Positions 12,201 to 24,200 of a stretch of 27,606 bases of DNA are shown here, piece by piece. The stretch covers positions 1-27,606 of the forward strand of contig JBEKHI010000058.1 of the NCBI GenBank assembly GCA_050012355.1, written 5' to 3'. This DNA comes from JBEKHI01 sp050012355. GTDB taxonomy: Bacteria; Actinomycetota; Actinomycetes; Streptosporangiales; Streptosporangiaceae. Positions within the stretch are counted from its first letter, which is position 1. Each line of letters begins with the position of its first letter. Made by a program: the position numbers and the translations under genes. The notes under the pieces were generated by a model. That model was not told the origin of the DNA and did no database searches. It saw only the letters and a program-made list of their open reading frames with translations.

Positions 12201-15200
12201 ACATGAGGCCAGGGAGTTCCGCCCGGGCGACATCCGGGACGTCATCGCTCCTGATGGCGGTCTGGAGTGGCTGGCCGATCTGGAACTGGCCGATCCGCTG
12301 ACCATCGACCAGATCCTTGAGATCCGCCAGCTGGCCGGGGACAACGATCCGTACGACATCATCAATGATCTGGACCGGTACCCGCCGATCCAGGCCAGTC
12401 GAGGAGAGCGCTACCTCACAATGGTGCTCGATGCGGCCGCATACCTTACTGGCGAGATCGACTACTCCCTGAACGAGCTGCACACCATGATCACCTGGCT
12501 GGCGCCTCCGGGGCCGGCTCAGGTCGTGGTGATGGAGGTACTAGAGGACCGGGACAACGAGGAACTGGGCAGGCTGTTCACGCGCACCGGCCTGCTGGAG
12601 ACGCTGGACCGGGCGTTCCCGGCCGGTACTGCGGGAAGGCCCGCGCACCCGCTGCGCGACCGGTACGACAAGTTCCTGGAGGACCGGTTCGTGGGCGGCC
12701 GGGCCGCCTTGCACGGCGGATTCGTGCAGCCGAAGGGACACGCGGTGGGTTCCCCCGGCTGGCTCGACGACGGGCTGTCCGGTCTGGGCACCACCGATGT
12801 CCCGGATATCGCCCAGCTGATGGTGATCGCTCGGCTGCAGGCGAGCGCGCCGGAGGGTGACCTCACCCGCCTGCGGCCAGGGCTGTCACCGCGGAATCGC
12901 AAGCAGCTCCACGATTGGCTACGCGGGCCGGTCAGGAAGGCAGCCGTCCAGCGGAAGCAGGACTACTTCTCCGGAGAGGCCCGGCACTACCTGACGCCTG
13001 ATCAGCAGGAGCACCTGTTGCGGCTCCTGCTGATCGGGCAGCCGCGAGAGCGCTGGCAGGACGAGGTAGAGGCGCTGGGAATGCTGGCGCGCGGCACCAG
13101 CGACCCGCGCAACTTGTTCGACAACGGGGGACGGTTCCTGGAAGCGGTCCGGCGTGCCGCTGTGTGGCTGGACGACGACGATGAACGCCGCGAGGACCTG
13201 GACAGGTTCTTTGACGAGGCGTTCGAGGGTGGCCGGGACGCGGCGGAAGGCGGTGCCGAGCCCCGGGCCCGCCCGGGCAGGCAGTTCCGGCTGAGCATGC
13301 TGGACCCGGAGGGCCACATCCCCGGCCTGGCCAGCCTGGAGCTGACCGATCAGCTGACCGGACAGCGAGCCATTGAGCTGGACGACAAGCTGCCCCAGCT
13401 GAACGGCGACGGTGATGCCGGGCTGCCGCCCGGGATGGAGTCCCTGCCCGTGATCGAGCAGTCGCACTACCGCTCGTGGCGCCAGGACCTGAGCACGGCG
13501 GCTTCGCTGGTCCGCGAGGCGGAGGCAGGGCTGGCCACGCTGGGCGTCCGCGACCGTGCAGTACTGATCGATGATCTGCTGCCTACGCTGGCTCAGCACG
13601 AGGCGCTGAAGCTGCTGGCCGCCGTGCGGGCGGAAGACCGGTTCACGATCGTTTTTGACTACGGCCTGCGCCAGCGGCTGCACGACAATGTCACCGATCC
13701 CTGGCTGCGGGCCTTGCTGGATGAACTGGGCCTGCCCCTGGTAGGTCAGCAGAATACCGACAATGTCCTGGCTCCGGGCCCGGGCAGCCCGGAGCCGCTA
13801 GACCTGGGCGATCCGGAAGACGACAGCCCCGCGGGAGAACCGCACTGGTCGACCGACGGCACCGGCGGGCTGCTCTCGCATCCGGGTACCCGGCAGGCAG
13901 CGGAGCCGGAGGCGCTGCCAGCGGAGACCGGGGCCCAGCACGGCATTGAGCCGGCCGGTCCGGGAGAGGACCGGATTGAGCCGGCGGGTCCGGGGCAGGA
14001 GCGGCAGCGGCGGGAGCCGGGTTCTGGCGGGGGGCGTGCTGGCGGGGCGGCTGAGCGGGTGGCTGCGGCTGCCGGGTGGTGGCAGGTGCTGGACCTGTGG
14101 CAGCAGGAGGCGCTGCTGGAACGCAAGGGCAGGCCGCTGCAGCCGGTGCCGGTGCCGGGCAAGGAGCCGGGCGAGGGGGGCATGCCTGATCCGTTGGGGG
14201 CGGCGGCGGTGGCCGCGGCGAAGGCCGGGCAGCCGTTCCGGGCCGAGGGGCGGGATCTATCGGGTGAGGCGGACGGGGATGTGCTGCGGGACCGGCTGTG
14301 GCAGACGGCTGGCTTGTCGGGTGAGCAGCTGGCGGCGCTGGGCGAGGAGCCGGGGGTGCGGGAGGCGGACCTGGCCAAGCTAGCGCTGGCCGCGGACCTG
14401 GACGGTCGCAAGATCGACGTGATGCTGGAGGACGGCAGCATCACGCACCTCGGCCCGGCCGAGGCCACGCGATCTACCACCCTGCTGGTCATCCGCGTCC
14501 CGGACGGCAGCTGGCTGGCCACCGAGGAGCCACCGGGCCTCAGCGCCGGCGCCGGACCCGACGCGGACGATGGTTCTGGTGCCGGGCAAGCGGCAGCGCA
14601 GGCGCAGCCGCAGGAGGAGGACGAGCCCGTGGCTGGGCTGGCCGCGCCTCCGGTGTATGAGGCGGTGTCGATGGAGTATGTGGCCGGCGGGCTGAACTTT
14701 GTCCCAAGTGCTCAGGGAGCGGTGCTGTTCGCGGCGCCGGAGCTGGTGACGGGGCGGTCGGGAGGGCGGGATGTGCGGGGGTTGCACGGGAGACCGAAAG
14801 TCAACAAGGAGACGATGGAGCTGGTGGTGTGGTCGCCGTCGCGGACGGCTGACGGGTGGGTCAAGCGGGATCGGGATCATCTGCTGGGTTTCACCGATCC
14901 GGCTAAGGCGGTAGCGGCGGCCGGGCGTGATGGAGGGTATCTGCTTCGGGTGGAGGTGCCGGCGGAGCAGACGGTCGCACTGGGCGTGAAGGGGCCGCTG
15001 TTCTCGCTGCCTGACGCGGTGCGCAATGCTGAGGCGGGGACATTCCTGCTGCCCGCCAAAGCGCTTCATGGCATGCAGGTCACGGGTGCTTATGATGTCG
15101 GCGCGGGCGGGCGGCTGACGGCTGGTTACCGTGCTTTGACACCGCAGCCGCCGCAGATGTGGGAGGTGCCGCTGCATCAGGCGGCCAGCCTGGCTGCTGA

Positions 15201-18200
15201 TGAGTACACTGCGGCGATTCTCGCGCTGCCCCCGGCGGTGGTCCGCATGCTGGGTATGACCGCTGAGCAACTGCGTGATCAGGTCAGGCAACTCGCGGCG
15301 TTCGCGCTCGGCCCGTGGAAGCTGGGTGAGGAGCCTGCCGGGGAGGCGGAGGCCTGGCTGGATAGCCATGTGCGGGAGGTGTTCGAGGACCCGCGGGTCC
15401 GCGACCTGCTGACCGCCATCGCGCGCGATCTGGGCAACATCCCCGATGAAGATCACCCGATGCTGGTGTCGGTGCTCCGCGACCTGCTGCTGGGCACCGC
15501 GCTGGTGCCTACCCGGAACTTCCAGGTCGACGGGCGTGACGTCCGGCTGACCATCGGCATGTTCTATCCCGACCTGTTCGTCCGCCACCTCAACATGATC
15601 GCGCAGTGGGTCGGCATCGGCAGCAACCCGGTGGAGGGGTGGCGCGGGCTGGAGTCGGGGACGCGGAAGAAGTATCTGGGACGGTTGGAGTACTGGCCTG
15701 GCCTGAGGATGGGTGCGCGGCTGGCCCGGCTGGCCGCGCTCAACCTGGATTACAGCAGCAAAGACGCCATGCCAGCGCTGATCGATGACTTCGATTTCCG
15801 GAGACTGGTAAGCGGGCACCCGACGCTGCTGGCCGCGGCCTTGTTCGCGACTAGCCTCCCGGCGGACGTCTTGGGCATCTCCGGCGCGGCCAGCACGAAC
15901 CAGCAGCTCGGAACCCGGCTGCCGACCATCGTCGGGCTGCTGCGGGCAGGCGCGCAGCTGGCCAGCCACGTCGCCCGCGTCGTCGGCGACCAGCCCGGGT
16001 CGGCGGCCGAGCAGGCCCGCGCCGCCTTCGACGGCATCCGGAAAGACGCGGCATACCTTCCTGGCGTGTTTTACAAAGACCGGGAGGAAGGCATCGAGCA
16101 GTTGCTGAAGCTGACCGGCCGGTGGGCCGAGCAGATGCAGGGGCTTTATCTCGCCCTCGCCAGCCGCCGCGTCCGTCGCCAGAGCGACATCGATGAGTAC
16201 CGCCAGGCGTTCGACCTCGTGATACCGGGAGACCTGCCGTGGCTCACGGTGGGCCTGGGCCGTCGCTGGGAGGAGGTCAGGGCGCCGGATACACGTACCC
16301 AGGCGGAGCTGTGGGAGAAGATCCGGCGGCAAGGCGGTGCCGTGGCCCGCCCTGTCCCGGGTCCGGGGCCGTTTATGCTCGTGCAGGCGATCCAGCCGCC
16401 CGGTGGCCCCCGGGAGTTCACGGTCACCGATCAGGACGGCGCTCAGCAACGCGTCCGGGTCGGCGAATTGACCGGCGACTGGCAGGTCGAGATCCCGGGC
16501 GAGCCCTACCGGCTGCGGTATGACCCGCCGTATCGCCTCGGTGAGCGGCGGTCGGCCGCGTATGTGTCGCTCGGGGCAGAGGCGGGGAGCGCGGCGGATC
16601 GCCCGCGGGGTTCTGCCAGGCTCGAGCCGGAGCATATCTGGCAGGCACAGAGGGGGGCGCGGGGCAACGATGAGGCGCTCCGCGCATTGAGCGGCGTGTA
16701 CAAGGTCACGGACTGGGTGGTCAGCCAGCTGCCCGGTCTGCTCGCTAGGCCCGGTCTGCTTCCCGGATCCGGGCTCGCCCAACTGCCGGTGGCCCCGTCC
16801 GCGTTCAGCTTCTTCGACGCGCTGGCGCGCTCTATGCCCCAGGAACGGCTGGATGAGGTGCCACGCCAGCCGGCGGCGGCCGGGGTGCCGGACGAGGAGG
16901 TGGCCGCCAGGGCGCTGAGCCATCAGGTGGCCGCCGCCCTGGCACGCCAGGCCGTTAGCATCCGCAGACAGTCGGCCAGGCCGGGGGCACCCGATCCCGA
17001 CCTGCTGGACGAGCTGGCCGGCATGTTGGAGGAGGGCCGGGCCTGGCCTGCCGACCCTGAGCATGTCAGGTTGATCGTGCAGGCCGCCGCGGATGAGTTC
17101 GGGCCGATCACGCTGCTGACCCCGCACGCGGACGATGACAGTGGCCGGATCCCGTACAGAAGCGCCCGAGGGGGGCGGCGGGCGTACCTGATCTGGGTTG
17201 GCCGTCACTTCGAGGGGACTAGGCCACTGCGCTCGCGGGAGAGCGCCGCGCCCGCGCCGGCGTCCACCGCGACCCGGCAGGAGGCAGATACGCTGCAGAT
17301 CGAAGGCACAACGATGCAGGAGAGCCTCGAGAAGGCCTACCGGCTGGCGGGTGCGCAGCTTCGGCACGTCGAGGACCAAGCGGCACTGTGGCTGATCCAG
17401 CTGGATGCCATCGTTGATGAGTTCTTCTTCTTGCACCAAACGCCGCCGACGCCGCGGCGCAACGCGGTGCTGAGCGAGTATGTCGAATGGGTACGGCGGA
17501 TTCATGACGAGGCGCGGCAGCAGCCCTGGTGGACCGAGCCGCCGCCGCCCGAGGCGCCGCTCTTCACGCTGCCGCTGCCGCGGGAGGCATCGTCCGGTAC
17601 GGCGGGCAGGGCGGCGGGCGCGGACATCCCGGAGTTGCTGCGGTCGCGGCGGCTGCGCAAGACGGTGCGGGATGGTGGGGTGGCGGTTCCCGGGCTGCAA
17701 GCCGATAGCCCGGCCGAGCTGGAGCGTGACCGCGACGCCTACATCCGCGCGTTCTGGAATCTGCGGCCCGTGGTGATCGCGGGGGCCGCCGGGAGGCGCA
17801 AGCCCGACATGCCGGCATACATCCCGATGGCCGAGTTTGAGCAGCAGGTCCGGCTGCAGGAACGGCAGCCGGGCCTGCTGACCCGGGACTGGGTGGATGA
17901 CAAGCTCGGCGCCGCGTACGTGGAGCTGGCGAAGCTGGTCGCCGAGACGCCGTGGCTGTGGCAGGACGCCGGGGAACAGCCGGAGGAGCGGCTGGCGGCA
18001 TCGCCGGAGCCGGGCCAGTGGGAGTGGGCGCGGCTCGGGGCGGGCAGCGACGAGCCCGCGTTCGAGGGGCTGCTCGGCGCTCGGGAGTTCGTGGACTGGG
18101 GGGCCAGCGGCCTGCCCGGCCTGCTCGCCGAGCTCCGGCTGGCCCGCGAACAGGTGGACCCGTCCCCGGTCAGCGCCTTCGTCGCGCTGGCGGCGGCCAT

Positions 18201-21200
18201 CGGATACTCACCGTCGGCCAGCGCCCGGGCGGAACGGGTGCTGGGCAAGCCGGTGACCGAGGCCGCGCTGCGTCAGCACCTGGCCGGTGAGCTGGAGAGC
18301 CGGGCCGGGGCGGGGGCGGCCGATGCCGGACTGCTGAGGGAGCTGGCCACGGTGCTGCGGGCTGGCCTGGCCTGGCCGGCCGAGCACGCGGAGCTGATCC
18401 TGCGGATCGCGGCGGAGACGTTCGGGCCGATCAGGCTGCTGACCTACCGGGCCGATAAGCACCTGATCGACCTGGCCGGCCCGGCTGGCAGCCCAGACCG
18501 GGTATCCCTGATCTGGGCTGGCGGGCATTTCGAGGTGGCCAGGCCACTGCCCGCCGCCACGGCCGCGACCGGCCAGGAGAAAGCCATTCTGCAGACCGAG
18601 GCCGGTCGGCTGAGCCAGGAGTTCGATACCTCGCGTGCGCAGGCCGAGGCGCTGATCGGTAGCCTTGCACCGGACCGGGCGCACTCGTTCCGTCTCCAGA
18701 TCACCGCCATCGCGAACCAGATCCAGAACCTGCTCACTCAGGAGCCGGCACGGCGGCGCAACGCCCGGATAGCCGAATACACCGCGGCCCTGCGTCGGCT
18801 GGGCGACCAAGCCCGGCAGCCGGACTGGTGGCAACCCGCACCACAGCCAGCCACCAGCACCGGCGGTCCCGGCGTAACCACCAAACACGTGGTGCTGGCT
18901 CCCCATGACGGGTACGCCGGCGCAGGCTACGGACGATTGGTGGAGTCGGACGAGTCCTCGGCCACCATGCTCGCGAGGCCGTGGCAGGGTGATTCCAGTG
19001 GTGCGCGGGAGTTGCTGGCTGATGAGTCGTGGCTGCATCACCGGGGGCCGGTTGTGCCGGAGGATGGTGCCGGCGGTCCGGTGGGGGTGGAGTGGTTTGA
19101 TCCGGTGCCGCGGCGGGAGCCGGTGTCGCGGGCGGTGCTGGACGCGGCGCGGGACGGGGCGTTGTACCGGCGGGTGACGGCTGAGCGGGCTGATGCGAAG
19201 ATCGCGGGCCGGGGCGGCCGGGCGGCGCGGTGGGTGACCGGGGCGGACGGGAGGAACCGTCCGGGGATCGGGCGGGTGCGGCAGCTGATCCGCTATGAGG
19301 TGCGGCGGATGGAGGTGGAACCGGGCCGGTGGGTGCGGGAGTTCACCATCCGGTATGACCCGCACATCGGGCGGGGGCTGCGGCCGAAGGTGCGGGCACA
19401 GGCCCGGGAGCTGGCCGCCGGGCAGGGCCTGGACTGGGCCGGGCTGGACACGGCGCGGCGGGCGGAGCTGCTGGCGCGGGCCCGCCAGGACATCACCGGC
19501 AAGGTGGCGGCCAGGCTGCAAGACGGTCTTGACGCGATCGTCAACCAGGGATACCGGCTGCCGGGCGGGGATGAGCTGCATGTGCGGGCGGAGTTCACCG
19601 GCCAGCCCGGGGTGACCGGCCCGGCGCATCTGCGGGTGGCGCTGCGGCCGGCCAGGCCGGGGACCACCGCCGGGTCAGGGACCACGCAGACCGGGTGGAC
19701 GGAGGATGCCAGCGTCGAGGAACTGGTGCACGAGGCGCTGCATCCGCTGGGCCTGGTCGATGAGGCCCCCGATAAGGCCCGGGTGCTGCTGGCCGGGGAA
19801 CCGGGTGAGTTCCGGCAGGTCGCCGGTGATGATGGCGGGATCATGGACCTGCGGGTGGTCCGCGGCCGCGGCCGTACCGGCCGGTGGCTGCCCCGGTATG
19901 CCTGGCGGCTGGCCCGCGACGACTCCGGCTACGCCCGTGACCTGCCGCCGACCCCCTACCAGTTCAACCCGAGCGACCCCGGGAACGCCGCCCAGGTAGC
20001 CGCTGAAGACCGGCTGCACGCCGCCCAGGACAGGCTGCATGAGCGCCTGACCGATGACGACCTCGCCGAGCCCACCGTCCCGGTACCACCGCAAGGGACA
20101 GGACCGGCCGAATCGCGGACCGGGCCCGATGAGGAGGAGGAGTTCGGCGGGCCTGTGCGGACGGAGACTGTCCTTTCGCAGACGGAGACTCTCGTATCGG
20201 GGCGGGAGGAGTTCGGCGGGCCTGTGCGGAGGGAGACGGTTCTTTCGCAGACGGAGACTCTCGTGTCGGAGGGGGAAGATGAGTCTGCGATTGTGCCTGA
20301 TTCGAGCGGCAGGGGCGTGGGGGCCGCGAGTACGAAGTGGAAGGGGAAGGCTCCGGCCGGGCCGGATGACCAGGATCAGCCTGTCGAGGTCCGCCAGGCG
20401 CGGCTGCGGTCGCTGATCGGGGTGCTGGCGGTTACCGGGGAGCGGCTGCTTGATGGCGTGGATGATGCGCGGCCGATGCGGGATATCTTCGCGCGCCTTA
20501 TTACGGAGCTGGACATGCTGGCGGGGGGGAGTAATTCGGCTGGCCAGCTGGATCTGCTGAACGCGGTGGTCGGGGCGCAGATTGCGGGGCTGGAAATGCT
20601 GCGGCTTGAGCGGCTGCGGCGGGGTTTGCCGTCAGCAGAGACTGGCCGTCCGCAGTGGTATACGGACCTACTCGGGCGTGCGGAGCTGCTGGTGCCGCTG
20701 CTGGGGGTGCTGCCCGACAAGCCGGGGCGGATGCCGGCGCGCGATGGCGCGGGCACGGTGGATGTCGGGGAGGATCAGACGCTGCTGAAGATGCGGGAGC
20801 GGCTTGCGAACGCGGTGGAGGACGTCTGGCGGGAGTATTACGTGGCCGCGGCCCGGACCGTGGCGGCGGATGATGGCGCCGCGGTTCCGGACAGCGCGGC
20901 GCTCTCGCTGGCGATCACTGATGGTGATCCGCTGGCGGCTTATCCCAGTAGTGGCGAGGCGGGGCTAGCTGCCACGAAGCTGCAAGAGGCGCGCTATCAG
21001 CTTGAGCGCTTGGTGATCGAGATCGAGAAGCTGGTCAGCGCGCTCCCGGATACCCCGCTTAATCAGTTCCCCGGGCTGCCGCCCGCAGGGGCGAATCCTA
21101 AGGAACTTCCCGAGCCTGACGAGCTCCTGCAGAGGTTCGACCCGCCACCTTACCTGGCCGCGGCTGAGCCTGCGCTGGGCACCGACAACGTGGTGGATAT

Positions 21201-24200
21201 TTCCCCAAGGGTCATCGAAGAGGTCCGTCGGCAGGTGCGGGCAGCGTTGCCGGAGCGGATGAAGAACACCCGGGCGAAGCGGGCGCGGATCAATGCGCTG
21301 ATCGAGCACGGGATCCACCGCGATGAGCTGCTGCGTATCGCCCCGGAGGTGATCGGCACCTGGGACGTGGTCAACATCTACGGGGAGCAGGTGGAGGTCC
21401 GGCTGTGGCCGCTGGAAGGCAGGCAGATCTCGAACTCCATCTCGATGCGGCCGAAGACCTCGGAGAACCTGCGGAACTCCCTGGGCTCGTCGCGTGACCG
21501 CGGACATCTCACCACCAGCCCCCTCAGCATGGGCTATATGCACGATACCGTCCGCGGCGGCTACCCGGTCGAGATGACTGGCACCGAGATGTACGCCGGG
21601 CTAGCGGCGCTGGTGTGGTCGGAGCACAGCGAGGTGTTCAGCAGCCGGATGCTGACCACGACCGAAGTGACGATCAAGAACTCCAGCTACTCGAGTTACC
21701 TGTTCAGCTACACGGCGCGGGTGGAAGTGCGGCGGGTGGGGTCTGTCAAGCCGGTCGCGGCCGTACCGCGGGAGTTCCCTGACGGGTTGCGGATCGTGTC
21801 TGGGCGGGAGTCGTTGCCGCCGTGGCGAGACAAGCAGGGCATTCCGGATCCGGAGGCGCTGGCGGTGTCGCGGGCTGAGCATGACTCGAATGCCAGCCCG
21901 ATACCGGTGCGGAATCGGGACCAGCGATACCAACTGCCGGACAACTCCGGGATCGAGGCGCTGAACGCGGCGGCCGAGATCCGCGAGGAGATCCGGCGGT
22001 ACGCCGGGAAGCTCGCGCCGGTGGGTTCGGACGCCCGTCGGCAGCTGGATAAGCACCTGACGATGCGGGCGCTGAAAGAGCTAGTGAAGAAGAAAGCGTC
22101 CACGGTGCGGGGTGCGGAGATCCGGTTCGGCGGACACTCGCTGGTATTTCACGTGGACCTGTACCCGGAGCGGGTGCGGGTGCCGCGGGACACCGGGACC
22201 TGGATGGACGTGGATGACCGGGAGTCCCGCAGTTACGGGGTTACACATAGCGTCGAGGACGGGCTGAACATCCCGCCGTTGCTGTTTGGCGTGCCGACGA
22301 ACCTGCTGAGGCTGGACTGGCTGGTGTTGTGGCTGTTCGCGTCGTCGACGGTGGACGCGGACTTTTCCAGGTCCGGCCCGGGCATGGCGACAAGGCGGGC
22401 GGTCGGCATCCGGCATACGGGCGAGCCAACCAGCGTCATCGAGTTCCGGGGCACGCTGCGGATGAGCATGTCCGGCCGGTCTGCCCCGGCTTACCGGCCC
22501 CATCCGTTGCGAGGCCATGTATTCGCCCGGCTGCTGACCAGGGATGTCCGAGGCAGTGATGTCCGGGATGGGTTGGCGGACATACCGCTGGCGCCGGATG
22601 ATCCAGGCGGGAAGAATAATCCGGCACCGACGGTCCGGGTGCCGGACAACATGTGGGCCAGCTCGCTGGTCCGGTTGTCGAGGCTGGACGGCGGGGACCG
22701 CGCCCATGAGCAGGCAGTGGCCATCCTGCAGGAGCATTTCCCGGGATTCCTGCCCCGGCCGGGGGGCGGCGACGGCATGATCCGGTTCCTGCCCGGCTGG
22801 CTTGAATGGCTTAACTGGGCGAACAAGTTCGCCCAGCAGAATGAGCAGAAGCTGCGGGTGTTCGCGGACGAGTTGCGGGAGAACGTCCGCACGGCGCGCG
22901 GGGAGGACGGGTATATCGTCCGGGTCAAGAAAGCTGACAGGTTCGGGTTCCGGAAGAATGTCGCGAAGGTCTATGCCTTTGTGCGGCCCGGGCACTTCAA
23001 CCACGCGGGGGAATGGGTATCGACCAGGCCAAAGCAGGTGGCCTGGATGCCGGACACCGAGCTGGACGCGTTTTACAAGGAGGAGCAGGAGATTGGCGCC
23101 TCATGGTCGCGGACGTACGGGACCTTCGTCGGCCCGCAGGTGGTCGTGGGGATCGGTCAGTCGGCCAGGAACGGCTTTGGCGGGGTGGAGGTACGGCCGC
23201 TAGCGCACGGTCGGTGGGCGGTGGTCACCGGCGCCTACGCCGGGCTGGTGGCCTCGACGGAGCACGGGTTCACCATCGATGACCTCTTCGCGTTCGGCGG
23301 GCGGGACACCTTGTTCATCATGGTGGAAGAGGAACTGGACAAGCCGGTAAGCACGGAGCGGCACTCATCAAGGTGGTGGGAGATTCCCGGCGTGCTGCTG
23401 ACCGTGATCCACATCGCGCTGCTTGTGGTGATGGCCTGGGAGCTGTCGCTGGCTGAGGCGCTGGCGATTCTGAGCCCGCAGGTGATGCACCTGCTCGGCC
23501 CGCGCATGTTGGGCTGGGCCGGCGGCACCGCCGTTCCGGTGGAGGAATTCACCGGGACGGTCCCCCGGCCGGTGAACGGGCCGGAGCATCCCATGCGGCC
23601 AGTCGTCCAGGAGGTGGATGAGGCGCAGGTGATCTCCGCCATCGAGTCCAAGCCGGGCAGCGAGTCGCTGCGCAGTCGCGTCGCGGGCCCCGGCACTGCC
23701 CCGCGTGCCGAGCACACAGGCGACCTGGGGGAGACGGGTGACCTGAAGGAGACGGGCGGTCGTCTGCGGGACGAGGGCGACCTGAAGGAGACAGGCGGTC
23801 GTTTGCGGGACACGGCGAGCCTGGCGGAGACGGATGGTACGGACGATGTGGTCATCCGGATGCCGGTGCCGCCGTTGCCCGGGCCGGGCCCTGGCCGTCG
23901 TGTCCTGGCGCCCCCGATCCCCGCCGTCTACGAGGTGATCCTGCCCGCCAGCATAACGTCCAAGCAGGTCATCGAGCCCGACGGCACAGAGAAATGGGTT
24001 GCTTACGATACCGGGCGCATGGGGTCCGAGCCGCTGAAGTTCATCGCTACCGATGACAAGAAATTCCCTCCGCATCTTTTCCTGGAACCTCAGGGCGACG
24101 GTGTTCTTTCCGCGATCTGGAGAGAGTTCAGTGCGATGGGATTCACGAACCTTCCGCTGGAGGAGCGGGTGCAGATCGAGAGTGCGGTGGCGGCGGCGAT

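Noticed and set aside
14380..17700. 1,106-codon open frame on the minus strand
   Set aside because: Antisense shadow of the high-GC coding strand. Its translation is Arg/Pro/Gly/Leu-rich without domains, while the plus strand here carries aligned OTU-like and helical repeats.
20137..23832. Tandem repeats as a CRISPR array or regulatory iterons
   Set aside because: Repeats are contiguous, in frame, multiples of three, two copies each, with no spacers. They encode linker peptide.
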